Source: an uncultured Acetatifactor sp.
Lineage (GTDB): Bacteria > Bacillota > Clostridia > Lachnospirales > Lachnospiraceae
Assembly: GCA_947625475.1 (NCBI GenBank)
Contig: CANQOL010000007.1
Span: forward strand, 25,281-89,280
Direction: 5' to 3'
Length of the DNA: 64,000 bases
The notes beneath the pieces were generated by a model. It did no database searches. It had not been told where the DNA came from and was given only the letters and a program-made list of their open reading frames with translations. Both the position numbers and the translations under genes were made by a program. Positions 9,265-15,751 of the stretch are shown piece by piece (the stretch's first letter is position 1; every line of letters starts with the position of its first letter).

Positions 9265-11994
9265 ATGAGGATCAACAGCTGTCATATTGAAAATTTCGGA
9301 AAACTGCAGAACGCGGATTTTACCTTCCGGCCGGGCTGTAATGTGATCTGCCAGGCAAACGGCTGGGGGAAAAGCACCCTCACGGCCTTTATCCGGGTCA
9401 TGTTTTACGGCTTTGAGGAGGAGAAGGCCAGGGACGAGCTGCGGAACGAGCGGCGGCGCTACAGGCCCTGGCAGGGAGGCGTCTACGGGGGACGGCTGGA
9501 GTTTGAGGCCGCCGGGGAGACCTATGTGATCACCCGCACCTTTGGAGCCAGGGAGAAGGACGACACCTTTGAGCTGCGGGTGAAGGCAACCAATCTGGAG
9601 AGCAGCGCCTTCTCCGAAAGGGTGGGAGAAGAGCTTTTTCAGATCGACAGCGCCTCTTTTTGCCGCACGGTGTTCCTGACCCAGAACGACTGTGAGACAA
9701 CGGCCACGGACAGCGTCAACGCCAAGATGGGGAATCTGGCCCGGGAGGCCGGGGACATCAACGATTTCGAGGCGGCCAGCCAGCGGCTGACGGATCAGAT
9801 CAACAGCATGAACCCGGGCAGGAAGACGGGCTCTTTGTATCAGATGAAGAACGAGCTGGCCAGGCTTCGGGAGAGCGTGAGGGCAGCGCGGACCCTGGGA
9901 GGGGCCATGGAGGAAGTGAGGGGCCGGATCCGGGAGCGGGAGCAGGAGCAGGAGCGCTTAAAGGCACAGCGGGAGGAACTCACGGAAAAGCAGAGGATGC
10001 TGGGCGCCTATCGGGACCGGCAGAGCAAATGGGAGCGCTATCAGGTGCTCTGCCAGGCGCTGGGGGAGAGAAGGGAGCAGGTCCGTCAGGCGGGAGAGTG
10101 CTTCCCAAAGCAGCCCCCCTCCCGGGAGGAGCTGGATCGGATCACGGAGGTGTGCGGCCGTCTGCCGGCGGCCTGTCAGAGCCTGGAGTTTTACCGGCTC
10201 ACCCGGGAGGAACAAAAGGAGGCTCTCCGCTTCGGTCAGGTGTTTGCGGACGGGATCCCCGGGAAGGAAGAAATTCAGGACCGGGAGAGTGACCTTTGCC
10301 AGGCGCAGGCCCTTCGGTACGACATGGCCCGGGAACAGCTCTCCCTCCAGGAGGCGGAGAAGCTGGGGGTCTACCGGAGGCGGTTTGCCCGGGGAGTTCC
10401 CAGCCCCCGCCAGGTAGAAGAGAGGCTGAACTGCTGCCGGCAGGCCCAGGAGCGGGAGCGTCTGCTGGCGGAGAAAAGGGCATCCCTGGAGGCTGCGGCG
10501 GCGGGGGAGGGAGATCTCCAAGAGGGGAGAGGGGCTCTTTCCCGGCTCCTGATCCTGCCGGGACTGATGCTGGCGGCGGGGGGCGTGCTTTTGCTGGCCC
10601 TTTCCCAGGGTGGGATCCTGGGGCCCCTTCTGATCCTGGGCGGCTTGCTCTGGTGCGGGGGCGTTCTGCTGCGGTCGGGGCAAAGGAAAAGGGCCCTGGC
10701 CGAAGAGAGGGCGGAGCGTCTGGCCCGTCGGGAGGCCCTGGAGGCGGAAATCGCCGGGGAGGAGGAAGAGATTTCCCGGATCTGGCAGGAGACGGAGGAC
10801 TATCTGGCAGGCTTTGGATTGGCCTCCCAGGGGGATGTGCAGGAGAGCTTTTTTGTCCTGAAGGATCAGGTGCGGGAATACCTGGAGCTGTGCCGCCGGC
10901 AGGAGGAATATGAGCAGAAGGATTTGGAGGGAAGAAGCGGGAGGCTGACACAGCAGGTGCAAAATTTCCTGGGAACTTACGGGCTGGGGCAGGACGGCCG
11001 GGATCTTTCCGGCGCTCTCCGGCAGCTGCAGGCCATGGGGGAGGAATATCTGCGCCTGCAGAAAAAGGAGGCCCAGTTTGGCCGGGCCAGGGAGAGCTGC
11101 GAGGCCCTCTGGCAGGAGGCGGAGGGCTTTTTTGACTCCCTGGGCCTGGAGGCGCCTCCCCGGGAGCCGGAAAAGCTGCAGGGGAGACTGGCGGAGCTGC
11201 AGAGACAGCTGCAGACCCTCCACGCCTGTTACCGGGAATACCGGGAGGCCAGGCGCCAGAAGGAAGAGTTTGAGCAGAGGGAAAATATGGAGGAACTGGG
11301 CCGCCTGCAGCCCGGGGAGAATTCGGAGGGACTGGAAGAGCTGGGAGAGCGACTGAAGGAAATCTCAGACCGGCTGGGAAGCAGCTATGAATACATGGCG
11401 GATGAGAGACGCCAGCTGGAAGAGCTGGGCCGGGAGAGCGATGCGGCCGCCGAGGTGGAAGAAGAGCTGGCGGCCCTCACCCAGGCATACGAAAGGGGCC
11501 GGGAGCGGTATGAGCTGCTGCAAAAGACAAGGGAGTATCTCTCCCAGGCCAAGAGCTCTCTCACAGCCCGCTACACGGAGCCTGTCCGCCGGGCCTTTGA
11601 CAAGTATTACCGGATGCTGGCGGGGGAGGACGGGGCCCGGTTCTATGTGGATGCGGACACCCGCCTGACGGTGGACGAGCAGGGAATGCAGAGAGATCCC
11701 CGCTTCCTGAGCGCAGGCCGCCGGGATCTGATCGGAGTCTGTATGCGCATGGCGCTGGTGGACGCCATGTACAGAGGGGAGAAGCCCTTCCTGATTCTGG
11801 ACGATCCTTTTGCCAACCTGGACGGGGAAAAGCTGAAGGGGGCCATGGAGCTGCTGCGGCAGATCGCCGGGGAGTACCAGGTGCTGTATTTCACCTGCCA
11901 TGAGAGCAGGACGGAGGCAGCCCGGGCGGTGGCCGGGATCAGCGGGAAGGAGGCCGGGGCGGCTATGCGGCCCAGGGAGCAGGGGGAGATCTGA
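9265..11994 (+). CDS. YhaN/SbcC-like SMC-family ATPase with an added C-terminal tail
   Basis: 909 residues. The Walker A site is near residue 33 (NGWGKST), with long coiled-coil arms (about 180-420 and 475-770). A hydrophobic hairpin near 427-470 (LLILPGLMLAAGG) is typical of YhaN. The ABC signature LSAGRRD is near 813 and Walker B FLILDDPFANLD near 841. It partners the upstream nuclease. After the usual family end near FTCHES, about 25 further residues (AVAGISGKEAGAAM) match the C-terminus of the Rpn protein encoded 3 kb downstream. The DNA there is 69/75 identical (11920-11994 against 14991-15065), so the tail looks acquired. It is followed by a terminator at 12057. Confidence 0.9.
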   Translation: MRINSCHIENFGKLQNADFTFRPGCNVICQANGWGKSTLTAFIRVMFYGFEEEKARDELRNERRRYRPWQGGVYGGRLEFEAAGETYVITRTFGAREKDDTFELRVKATNLESSAFSERVGEELFQIDSASFCRTVFLTQNDCETTATDSVNAKMGNLAREAGDINDFEAASQRLTDQINSMNPGRKTGSLYQMKNELARLRESVRAARTLGGAMEEVRGRIREREQEQERLKAQREELTEKQRMLGAYRDRQSKWERYQVLCQALGERREQVRQAGECFPKQPPSREELDRITEVCGRLPAACQSLEFYRLTREEQKEALRFGQVFADGIPGKEEIQDRESDLCQAQALRYDMAREQLSLQEAEKLGVYRRRFARGVPSPRQVEERLNCCRQAQERERLLAEKRASLEAAAAGEGDLQEGRGALSRLLILPGLMLAAGGVLLLALSQGGILGPLLILGGLLWCGGVLLRSGQRKRALAEERAERLARREALEAEIAGEEEEISRIWQETEDYLAGFGLASQGDVQESFFVLKDQVREYLELCRRQEEYEQKDLEGRSGRLTQQVQNFLGTYGLGQDGRDLSGALRQLQAMGEEYLRLQKKEAQFGRARESCEALWQEAEGFFDSLGLEAPPREPEKLQGRLAELQRQLQTLHACYREYREARRQKEEFEQRENMEELGRLQPGENSEGLEELGERLKEISDRLGSSYEYMADERRQLEELGRESDAAAEVEEELAALTQAYERGRERYELLQKTREYLSQAKSSLTARYTEPVRRAFDKYYRMLAGEDGARFYVDADTRLTVDEQGMQRDPRFLSAGRRDLIGVCMRMALVDAMYRGEKPFLILDDPFANLDGEKLKGAMELLRQIAGEYQVLYFTCHESRTEAARAVAGISGKEAGAAMRPREQGEI
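11920..11994 (+). repeat. 75-bp direct repeat, copy 1 (3' end of yhaN-like gene)
   Basis: Aligns without gaps to 14991-15065 with six mismatches counted by eye. Both copies end exactly at their gene's stop codon and in the same reading frame. Together they bracket a 3-kb accessory segment. Confidence 0.9.
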
Positions 11995-12056
11995 AAATGC
12001 AAAGACATACGCCGCCTGGCAATCAGAGGCCGGTGTGAAGGGAAAACAGGCAGGTT

Positions 12057-12088
12057 AAAAGCTCGGGGAGATATCTTTCCGGGCTTTT
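12057..12088 (+). terminator. Terminator after yhaN-like gene
   Basis: Ten-bp stem AAAAGCTCGG with CCGGGCTTTT (one G-U pair), loop of 12, T-rich right arm. The rest of 12000-12180 shows no gene. Confidence 0.7.
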
Positions 12089-12182
12089 GTTATGCCCTTC
12101 TTCTGGGAAAGATCCAATTTTCCTTTTTGCGGACACGGCGGAAAAGTTTAAAATATTAAGAGTTGTTTCCGCAAGGAAGTGG

Positions 12183-12210
12183 TTGACAAGATACGGGGGG
12201 GTGGTACGAT
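12183..12210 (+). promoter_or_regulatory. Promoter for the repeat lipoprotein
   Basis: TTGACA (12183-12188), 16-bp spacer, TACGAT (12205-12210) with an upstream TGG giving an extended -10. About 70 bases before the lipoprotein ATG. Confidence 0.6.
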
Positions 12211-12284
12211 ATAGGCGCAGTCAAAAGACCGGGCCGGGAGCTATAGCGCCGGGGCGGAAAAACTAAGGGAAGAAGGTAAGAGGT

Positions 12285-12998
12285 ATGAAGAGAAAAGGGA
12301 AAAGTCTGGCAGCGCTTCTGGTGGTGTTTTTGGCCATAGGCCTGACAGCCTGTGGCCAGGAGGAAGGTGCCGAAGGTACGGGGAGTGCGGCCGCCTTGGA
12401 AAGCGAGAGGGAAACGGAGTCGGCGGAAGCTGGGACAGCGGAGGTGCCTGAGACAGAGACGGCGGAGGCATCGGAAGCGGTGGAGAATCCGGAAGTGCAG
12501 GCTATCACGGTGCCTGTGAAGGAGACGCGTTTTAATTCGGATAATGTTGATGCTAATGGTTGGTATGAATGGGAATATGACGCAGCTGGCAACAAGACGA
12601 AAGAAACGTGGTATAAGTCGGACGGCAGTGCTTCTAGCTGGACTGAATGGGAATATGACGCTGTCGGCAACAAGACGAAAGAAACGGGTTATTTCTCGGA
12701 CGGCAGTGTTTCTAAATGGACTGAATGGGAATATGACGCAGCCGGCAACCAAACGAAAGAAACGCATTATAACTCGGATGGCAATGTTTCTAGCTGGACT
12801 GAATGGGAATATGACGCGGCCGGCAATATGACGAAAGTAACGTATTATAACTCGGACGGCAGTGTTTATTATTGGTATGAATGGGAATATGACACAGCCG
12901 GCAACAAGACGAAAGAAACGCAAACGCAGTATAACTCGGACGGCAGTATCTATAAAGAGACCAAAACCGAATATACCACCATATACATCAGCAAATAA
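12285..12998 (+). CDS. Lipoprotein with five 26-residue YD-like repeats
   Basis: 237 residues. A lysine-rich signal peptide ends in the lipobox LTAC (Cys near 23), so the protein is predicted to be exported and lipid-anchored. A Glu/Thr/Ala-rich linker (about 25-80) leads to five repeats of 26 residues of the form W-Y/T-EWEYDAAGNKTKET-x-Y-x-SDGS, starting near residue 93. The YDAAGN core resembles RHS/YD repeats, known from surface and toxin-delivery proteins, but no toxin domain is present. The DNA period is 78 bp. The gene is less GC-rich than its neighbours and lies in the patch bounded by the 75-bp repeats, suggesting transfer. Role unknown. Confidence 0.85.
   Translation: MKRKGKSLAALLVVFLAIGLTACGQEEGAEGTGSAAALESERETESAEAGTAEVPETETAEASEAVENPEVQAITVPVKETRFNSDNVDANGWYEWEYDAAGNKTKETWYKSDGSASSWTEWEYDAVGNKTKETGYFSDGSVSKWTEWEYDAAGNQTKETHYNSDGNVSSWTEWEYDAAGNMTKVTYYNSDGSVYYWYEWEYDTAGNKTKETQTQYNSDGSIYKETKTEYTTIYISK
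12561..12956 (+). repeat. 78-bp tandem repeat array, five units, in frame
   Basis: Units begin at 12561, 12639, 12717, 12795 and 12873, each opening with TGG-(TAT/ACT)-GAATGGGAATATGAC. Period is exactly 26 codons; the last unit has a two-codon insertion. Copies are highly similar, implying recent expansion or homogenisation. Confidence 0.92.
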
Positions 12999-13023
12999 TC
13001 AAGAGAAAGAGAGGACAAAAGAT

Positions 13024-13626
13024 ATGTTTATGGAAAGTTTAATCGGAGAAGCCATTCTTGCCATGGTGCGCAGCGGGCTGACCACGGAGAACCTCAATAA
13101 GATTGTGGGGATGCTGACGGGCTGCGGCCGGAAGATCAGCGAGAAGGTGAAGGAAGCCTGCAAGAACCCTCCGGAGAAGGAAGTCCCTCAGGATGTGCAG
13201 GAGGAATTGAAGCTCACGTTCAGGGAAATCCTGGAATCTTCCGCAAGGCCCGTGTACATGGGAGGCATCGCCCTGTTTTTTGACGAAGAGGTCGATGAAG
13301 AGATGCAGGAGAGGGTTTTGAACATCCTGAACCATTTCACCGGTGAATGGGAGGACGAGGAAGAGGTGCCGGAGAACGAGGATGAGAGGAAGAGGGTACT
13401 CAAAAACCGGGAATGGGTGGACACCTTCATGGAGTATCATTTTATCTGCGATCCGCTGGGTAAGGAGGATTATGAGTTTGAAGGCAGCTGCCTGTATCTG
13501 AATTTTGAACCTCCCATGGATGCGGCCGGCCATATTTATGACAGCACCGCAGTCCGGGAGTTCATCGACGGTGTGAATTATCTGCTGGGAATGGAGAAGT
13601 TCATCGACAGGTATGCCATTTATTAA
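13024..13626 (+). CDS. Hypothetical protein, orphan
   Basis: 200 residues from the ATG at 13024, which has a GAGAGG element upstream; the frame is open further back but overlaps the lipoprotein. The sequence is acidic and helical, with DEEVDEEMQERVLNILNHF and EDEEEVPENEDE segments, no signal peptide, no membrane segment and no motif I recognise. It starts 25 bp after the lipoprotein and ends before a strong terminator, so the two are probably co-transcribed. Confidence 0.65.
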   Translation: MFMESLIGEAILAMVRSGLTTENLNKIVGMLTGCGRKISEKVKEACKNPPEKEVPQDVQEELKLTFREILESSARPVYMGGIALFFDEEVDEEMQERVLNILNHFTGEWEDEEEVPENEDERKRVLKNREWVDTFMEYHFICDPLGKEDYEFEGSCLYLNFEPPMDAAGHIYDSTAVREFIDGVNYLLGMEKFIDRYAIY

Positions 13627-13636
13627 GAAACGATAA

Positions 13637-13674
13637 GGGGTGTTTTTTACCCCAAGGGACGTTTTTTATCCCAA
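13637..13674 (+). repeat. Two tandem 19-bp units with self-complementary ends
   Basis: Unit 1 reads GGGGTGTTTTTTACCCCAA, unit 2 GGGACGTTTTTTATCCCAA. Each can fold GGG(G) against CCC(C) with a T-rich loop. Differences keep the pairing (GGGG/CCCC against GGGA/TCCC). Possibly transcription-end related. Confidence 0.7.
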
Positions 13675-13681
13675 ATTTGAG

Positions 13682-13724
13682 AAAAGCGCCTCCGGCAATG
13701 GGTAAGCCGGAGGCGCTTTTCCGC
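13682..13724 (+). terminator. Strong terminator hairpin
   Basis: Perfect 15-bp stem AAAAGCGCCTCCGGC (13682-13696) with its complement (13706-13720), 9-base loop, T-rich right edge. A-rich on the left as well, so it could act in both directions. Confidence 0.85.
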
Positions 13725-13749
13725 CTTTTCATCTTTTAACGGATCTATA

Positions 13750-13782
13750 TTTGTCGTGACAAATTCTATTTGTCGTGACAAA
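13750..13782 (+). promoter_or_regulatory. Two copies of a 14-bp dyad upstream of the rpn promoter
   Basis: TTTGTCGTGACAAA occurs at 13750-13763 and 13769-13782, start to start 19 bp. Each is a 6+2+6 inverted repeat. The array ends 15 bp before the -35 box of the rpn promoter, and that -35 (CTTGACAAA) resembles a third half-site. Likely operators for an unknown regulator. Confidence 0.55.
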
Positions 13783-13797
13783 ATCTAAAATTCTATC

Positions 13798-13826
13798 TTG
13801 ACAAAAACATCCCGCTGCATTATACT
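13798..13826 (+). promoter_or_regulatory. Promoter for rpn
   Basis: TTGACA (13798-13803), 17-bp spacer, TATACT (13821-13826): near consensus. The transcript would carry a leader of about 160 bases. The frame is open from 13851 (hydrophobic start MFHLLIHLLFVAIIAG), but the Shine-Dalgarno lies later, before 13995. Confidence 0.8.
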
Positions 13827-13994
13827 CAAATCATCTAAAGAACATGAATTATGTTCCATCTATTGATTCATCTGTTGTTTGTGGCGATTATCGCTGGCGT
13901 TTCTGCCGATTTCAACGGAGATCAGACAAAAAAGCGGCAGAAATGCAGAGGCATCTATCCCATGGCATTCCTGCCCGGAAAAGGAGGAAGGTAC

Positions 13995-15065
13995 ATGGGT
14001 GAAGTAAACGATGTCCTGATGGATTACCTGCGGGACAATGTCCGCTTTGCGGATCTGTTTAACGGAGCGCTTTTTGGCGGAGAGAATGTGATCCGGGCAG
14101 AAGAGCTCTTTGAGGGCTCCGAGGTCTCTGTGGAGGGACTGTCCGGGGAAGAAGCCCGGAAGGCTGCTGGGGAGGGACTGTTCCGGGAAGAAGAGGCTGT
14201 CTGGCCGGAGGACGGCGGGAGCGGAACGGGCTACAGCGGGAGAGGGAAAGGCTCCGGCAGAAACGGAAAGGGCGCCGGAAAAACCATTCTGCGGATCAGG
14301 GATATCAAGAAGTGGATGCGAAGCGGCTGTGAGCTGCGGATCCTGGCGGCGGAGAATCAGGATCAGGTAGATTACGCATTTCCCTGGCGTGGGATGAATT
14401 ACGACGGCCTCCAGTATGAGGAACAGATCCGGCATCTGCGGAGGGAAAACCGGCGGGAAGGGCGCCTTGAGAGCAGTGCGGAGCGGATGTGCGGCCTGCG
14501 CAGGGAGGACCGTCTGGTGCCGGTGTTCACCCTTTGTCTGTACCACGGGGAGGAGCCCTGGGACGGTCCCCGGAGCCTGAAGGATATGATGGACTTTGGC
14601 CGGGAGCGGGAGAGATGGGAGAAGCTGTTTTCGGACTACCGGATCCATCTGGTGTGTCTGAATGAGATGAAGGACTTTGGCTGTTTCAAAAGCCCGCTGA
14701 AGGACTTGTTTGGGCTGGTGCCCTATCGGAAGGACAAGCAGGGGCTCAAAAAGTATCTGGAGGGAAACGCGGTATATCACTCTCTGGACGAAGAGACGGC
14801 CAGGGCGGCCAGCGTACTGATGGGGATGAAGAATTTTGAAAAAAACAAAAAGAAATATCAGGAAGGAGTGGGTTACGATATGTGTACGGCATTGAGAGAG
14901 TTAGTGGAGGATGGCAGGATCGAAGGCGAAAAAATAGGGATGCAGCGCTGTTACCTGCGGGCCATAGCGATGCACATGGCCCCAGAGGATGCCCGGGCGG
15001 TGGCCGGGATCAGCGAGAAGGAAGCCAGGGCGGCTCTGCGGCTCAGGGAGCAGGGGAAGATCTGA
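13995..15065 (+). CDS. Rpn-family recombination-promoting nuclease / putative transposase
   Basis: 356 residues. Start at 13995 follows GGAGGAAGG. The N-terminus MGEVNDVLMDYLRDN and the LAAENQDQVDYAFPWR and YDGLQYEEQ segments are typical of clostridial Rpn (YhgA-like, PD-(D/E)XK) proteins, with the catalytic Glu-Asn-Gln around residue 127. A Gly/Arg-rich insert (about 75-98) is unusual. The C-terminal helix repeat (EDARAVAGISEKEARAALR) matches the tail of the YhaN-like protein. Family members promote RecA-independent recombination and may be mobile. Promoter and possible operators lie upstream. It ends the accessory patch. Confidence 0.85.
   Translation: MGEVNDVLMDYLRDNVRFADLFNGALFGGENVIRAEELFEGSEVSVEGLSGEEARKAAGEGLFREEEAVWPEDGGSGTGYSGRGKGSGRNGKGAGKTILRIRDIKKWMRSGCELRILAAENQDQVDYAFPWRGMNYDGLQYEEQIRHLRRENRREGRLESSAERMCGLRREDRLVPVFTLCLYHGEEPWDGPRSLKDMMDFGRERERWEKLFSDYRIHLVCLNEMKDFGCFKSPLKDLFGLVPYRKDKQGLKKYLEGNAVYHSLDEETARAASVLMGMKNFEKNKKKYQEGVGYDMCTALRELVEDGRIEGEKIGMQRCYLRAIAMHMAPEDARAVAGISEKEARAALRLREQGKI
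14991..15065 (+). repeat. 75-bp direct repeat, copy 2 (3' end of rpn)
   Basis: Partner of 11920-11994; 69 of 75 positions identical, ending at the stop codon. Confidence 0.9.
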
Positions 15066-15160
15066 ATTCCGGCTCTTTTGAGTTTGTTTCGTGTCAGGCG
15101 GTTTTAATTTTCCGTGGGCTCTGCCTTGAGCACAGCGGCGGCAGGCGACGAAGGGGAGGA

Positions 15161-15490
15161 TCAGCGATCTTCCTCTTCGTCGTCTGCCAGCTCGTCGAAT
15201 TCACACTCATCCAGATATTCGTCGAAGGCGTCCGCCACCCTTTCGTATTCCTCATCGCTGTCGATGTAGCCCAGCTCCGGCTCTTCGTTGGGATCATCGG
15301 GATTTTCCCGGTAGCGGTAAAACCAGACCTCCCCGTCCCGGTTATCCCCCTTGTCGTCTAAGGGGAGCAGCCCGATATAGTCCTGTCCTTCCACCTCCAG
15401 GATGGTCACCACGGAGCAGGTGACGTTGGTGCCGTCCTCCAACTCCAGATCTACGGTCATCTCTTCTTCCGGTTCCTGTTTTATGCCCAT
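15161..15490 (-). CDS. DUF1292 domain protein (YrzB-like)
   Basis: 109 residues, very acidic. The core TVDLELEDGTNVTCSVVTILEVEGQDYIG is split here for reading as DLELEDGTNVTC and EVEGQDYIGLLPLD, the pattern of DUF1292 proteins common in Firmicutes. The C-terminus is almost all Asp/Glu. Small, soluble, function unknown. It is transcribed leftward from its own promoter and diverges from the GlgX-like gene. The rpn gene converges on it, with 95 bp between the two stops. Confidence 0.9.
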   Translation of the reverse strand: MGIKQEPEEEMTVDLELEDGTNVTCSVVTILEVEGQDYIGLLPLDDKGDNRDGEVWFYRYRENPDDPNEEPELGYIDSDEEYERVADAFDEYLDECEFDELADDEEEDR

Positions 15491-15551
15491 TTCAATCTTC
15501 CCTCCGGCTCAAAAGTCCTTTGTCTGTTTTGCTGCTTGGATCCCTGTCCTT

Positions 15552-15580
15552 ATCATACAGGACAAAGCCATTTCTGACAA
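15552..15580 (-). promoter_or_regulatory. Promoter for DUF1292 gene
   Basis: On the minus strand TTGTCA (15580-15575), 17-bp spacer, TATGAT (15557-15552), about 60 bases before the start codon. Confidence 0.7.
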
Positions 15581-15680
15581 GGGTTTCCCGGATTTTTTAC
15601 AAAGCTTTTTTACAGAGGGCATCTCAGACTTTGGGAGACCGGTTTCTATAAGAGATTTTTCAGATTTTTTTCACAAGCGA

Positions 15681-15709
15681 TTTACAGAGTTCTGAAAAAA
15701 AAGTATAAT
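15681..15709 (+). promoter_or_regulatory. Promoter for GlgX-like gene
   Basis: TTTACA (15681-15686), 17-bp spacer, TATAAT (15704-15709), about 40 bases before the ATG at 15752. Confidence 0.8.
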
Positions 15710-15751
15710 GCACTTATAGACATGCAGAAAGAAACTGGCAAGGAGGACGTG

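Noticed and set aside
12561..12956. CRISPR-like array
   Set aside because: The repeats are in-frame protein repeats with a 78-bp period and no spacer structure; no cas genes.
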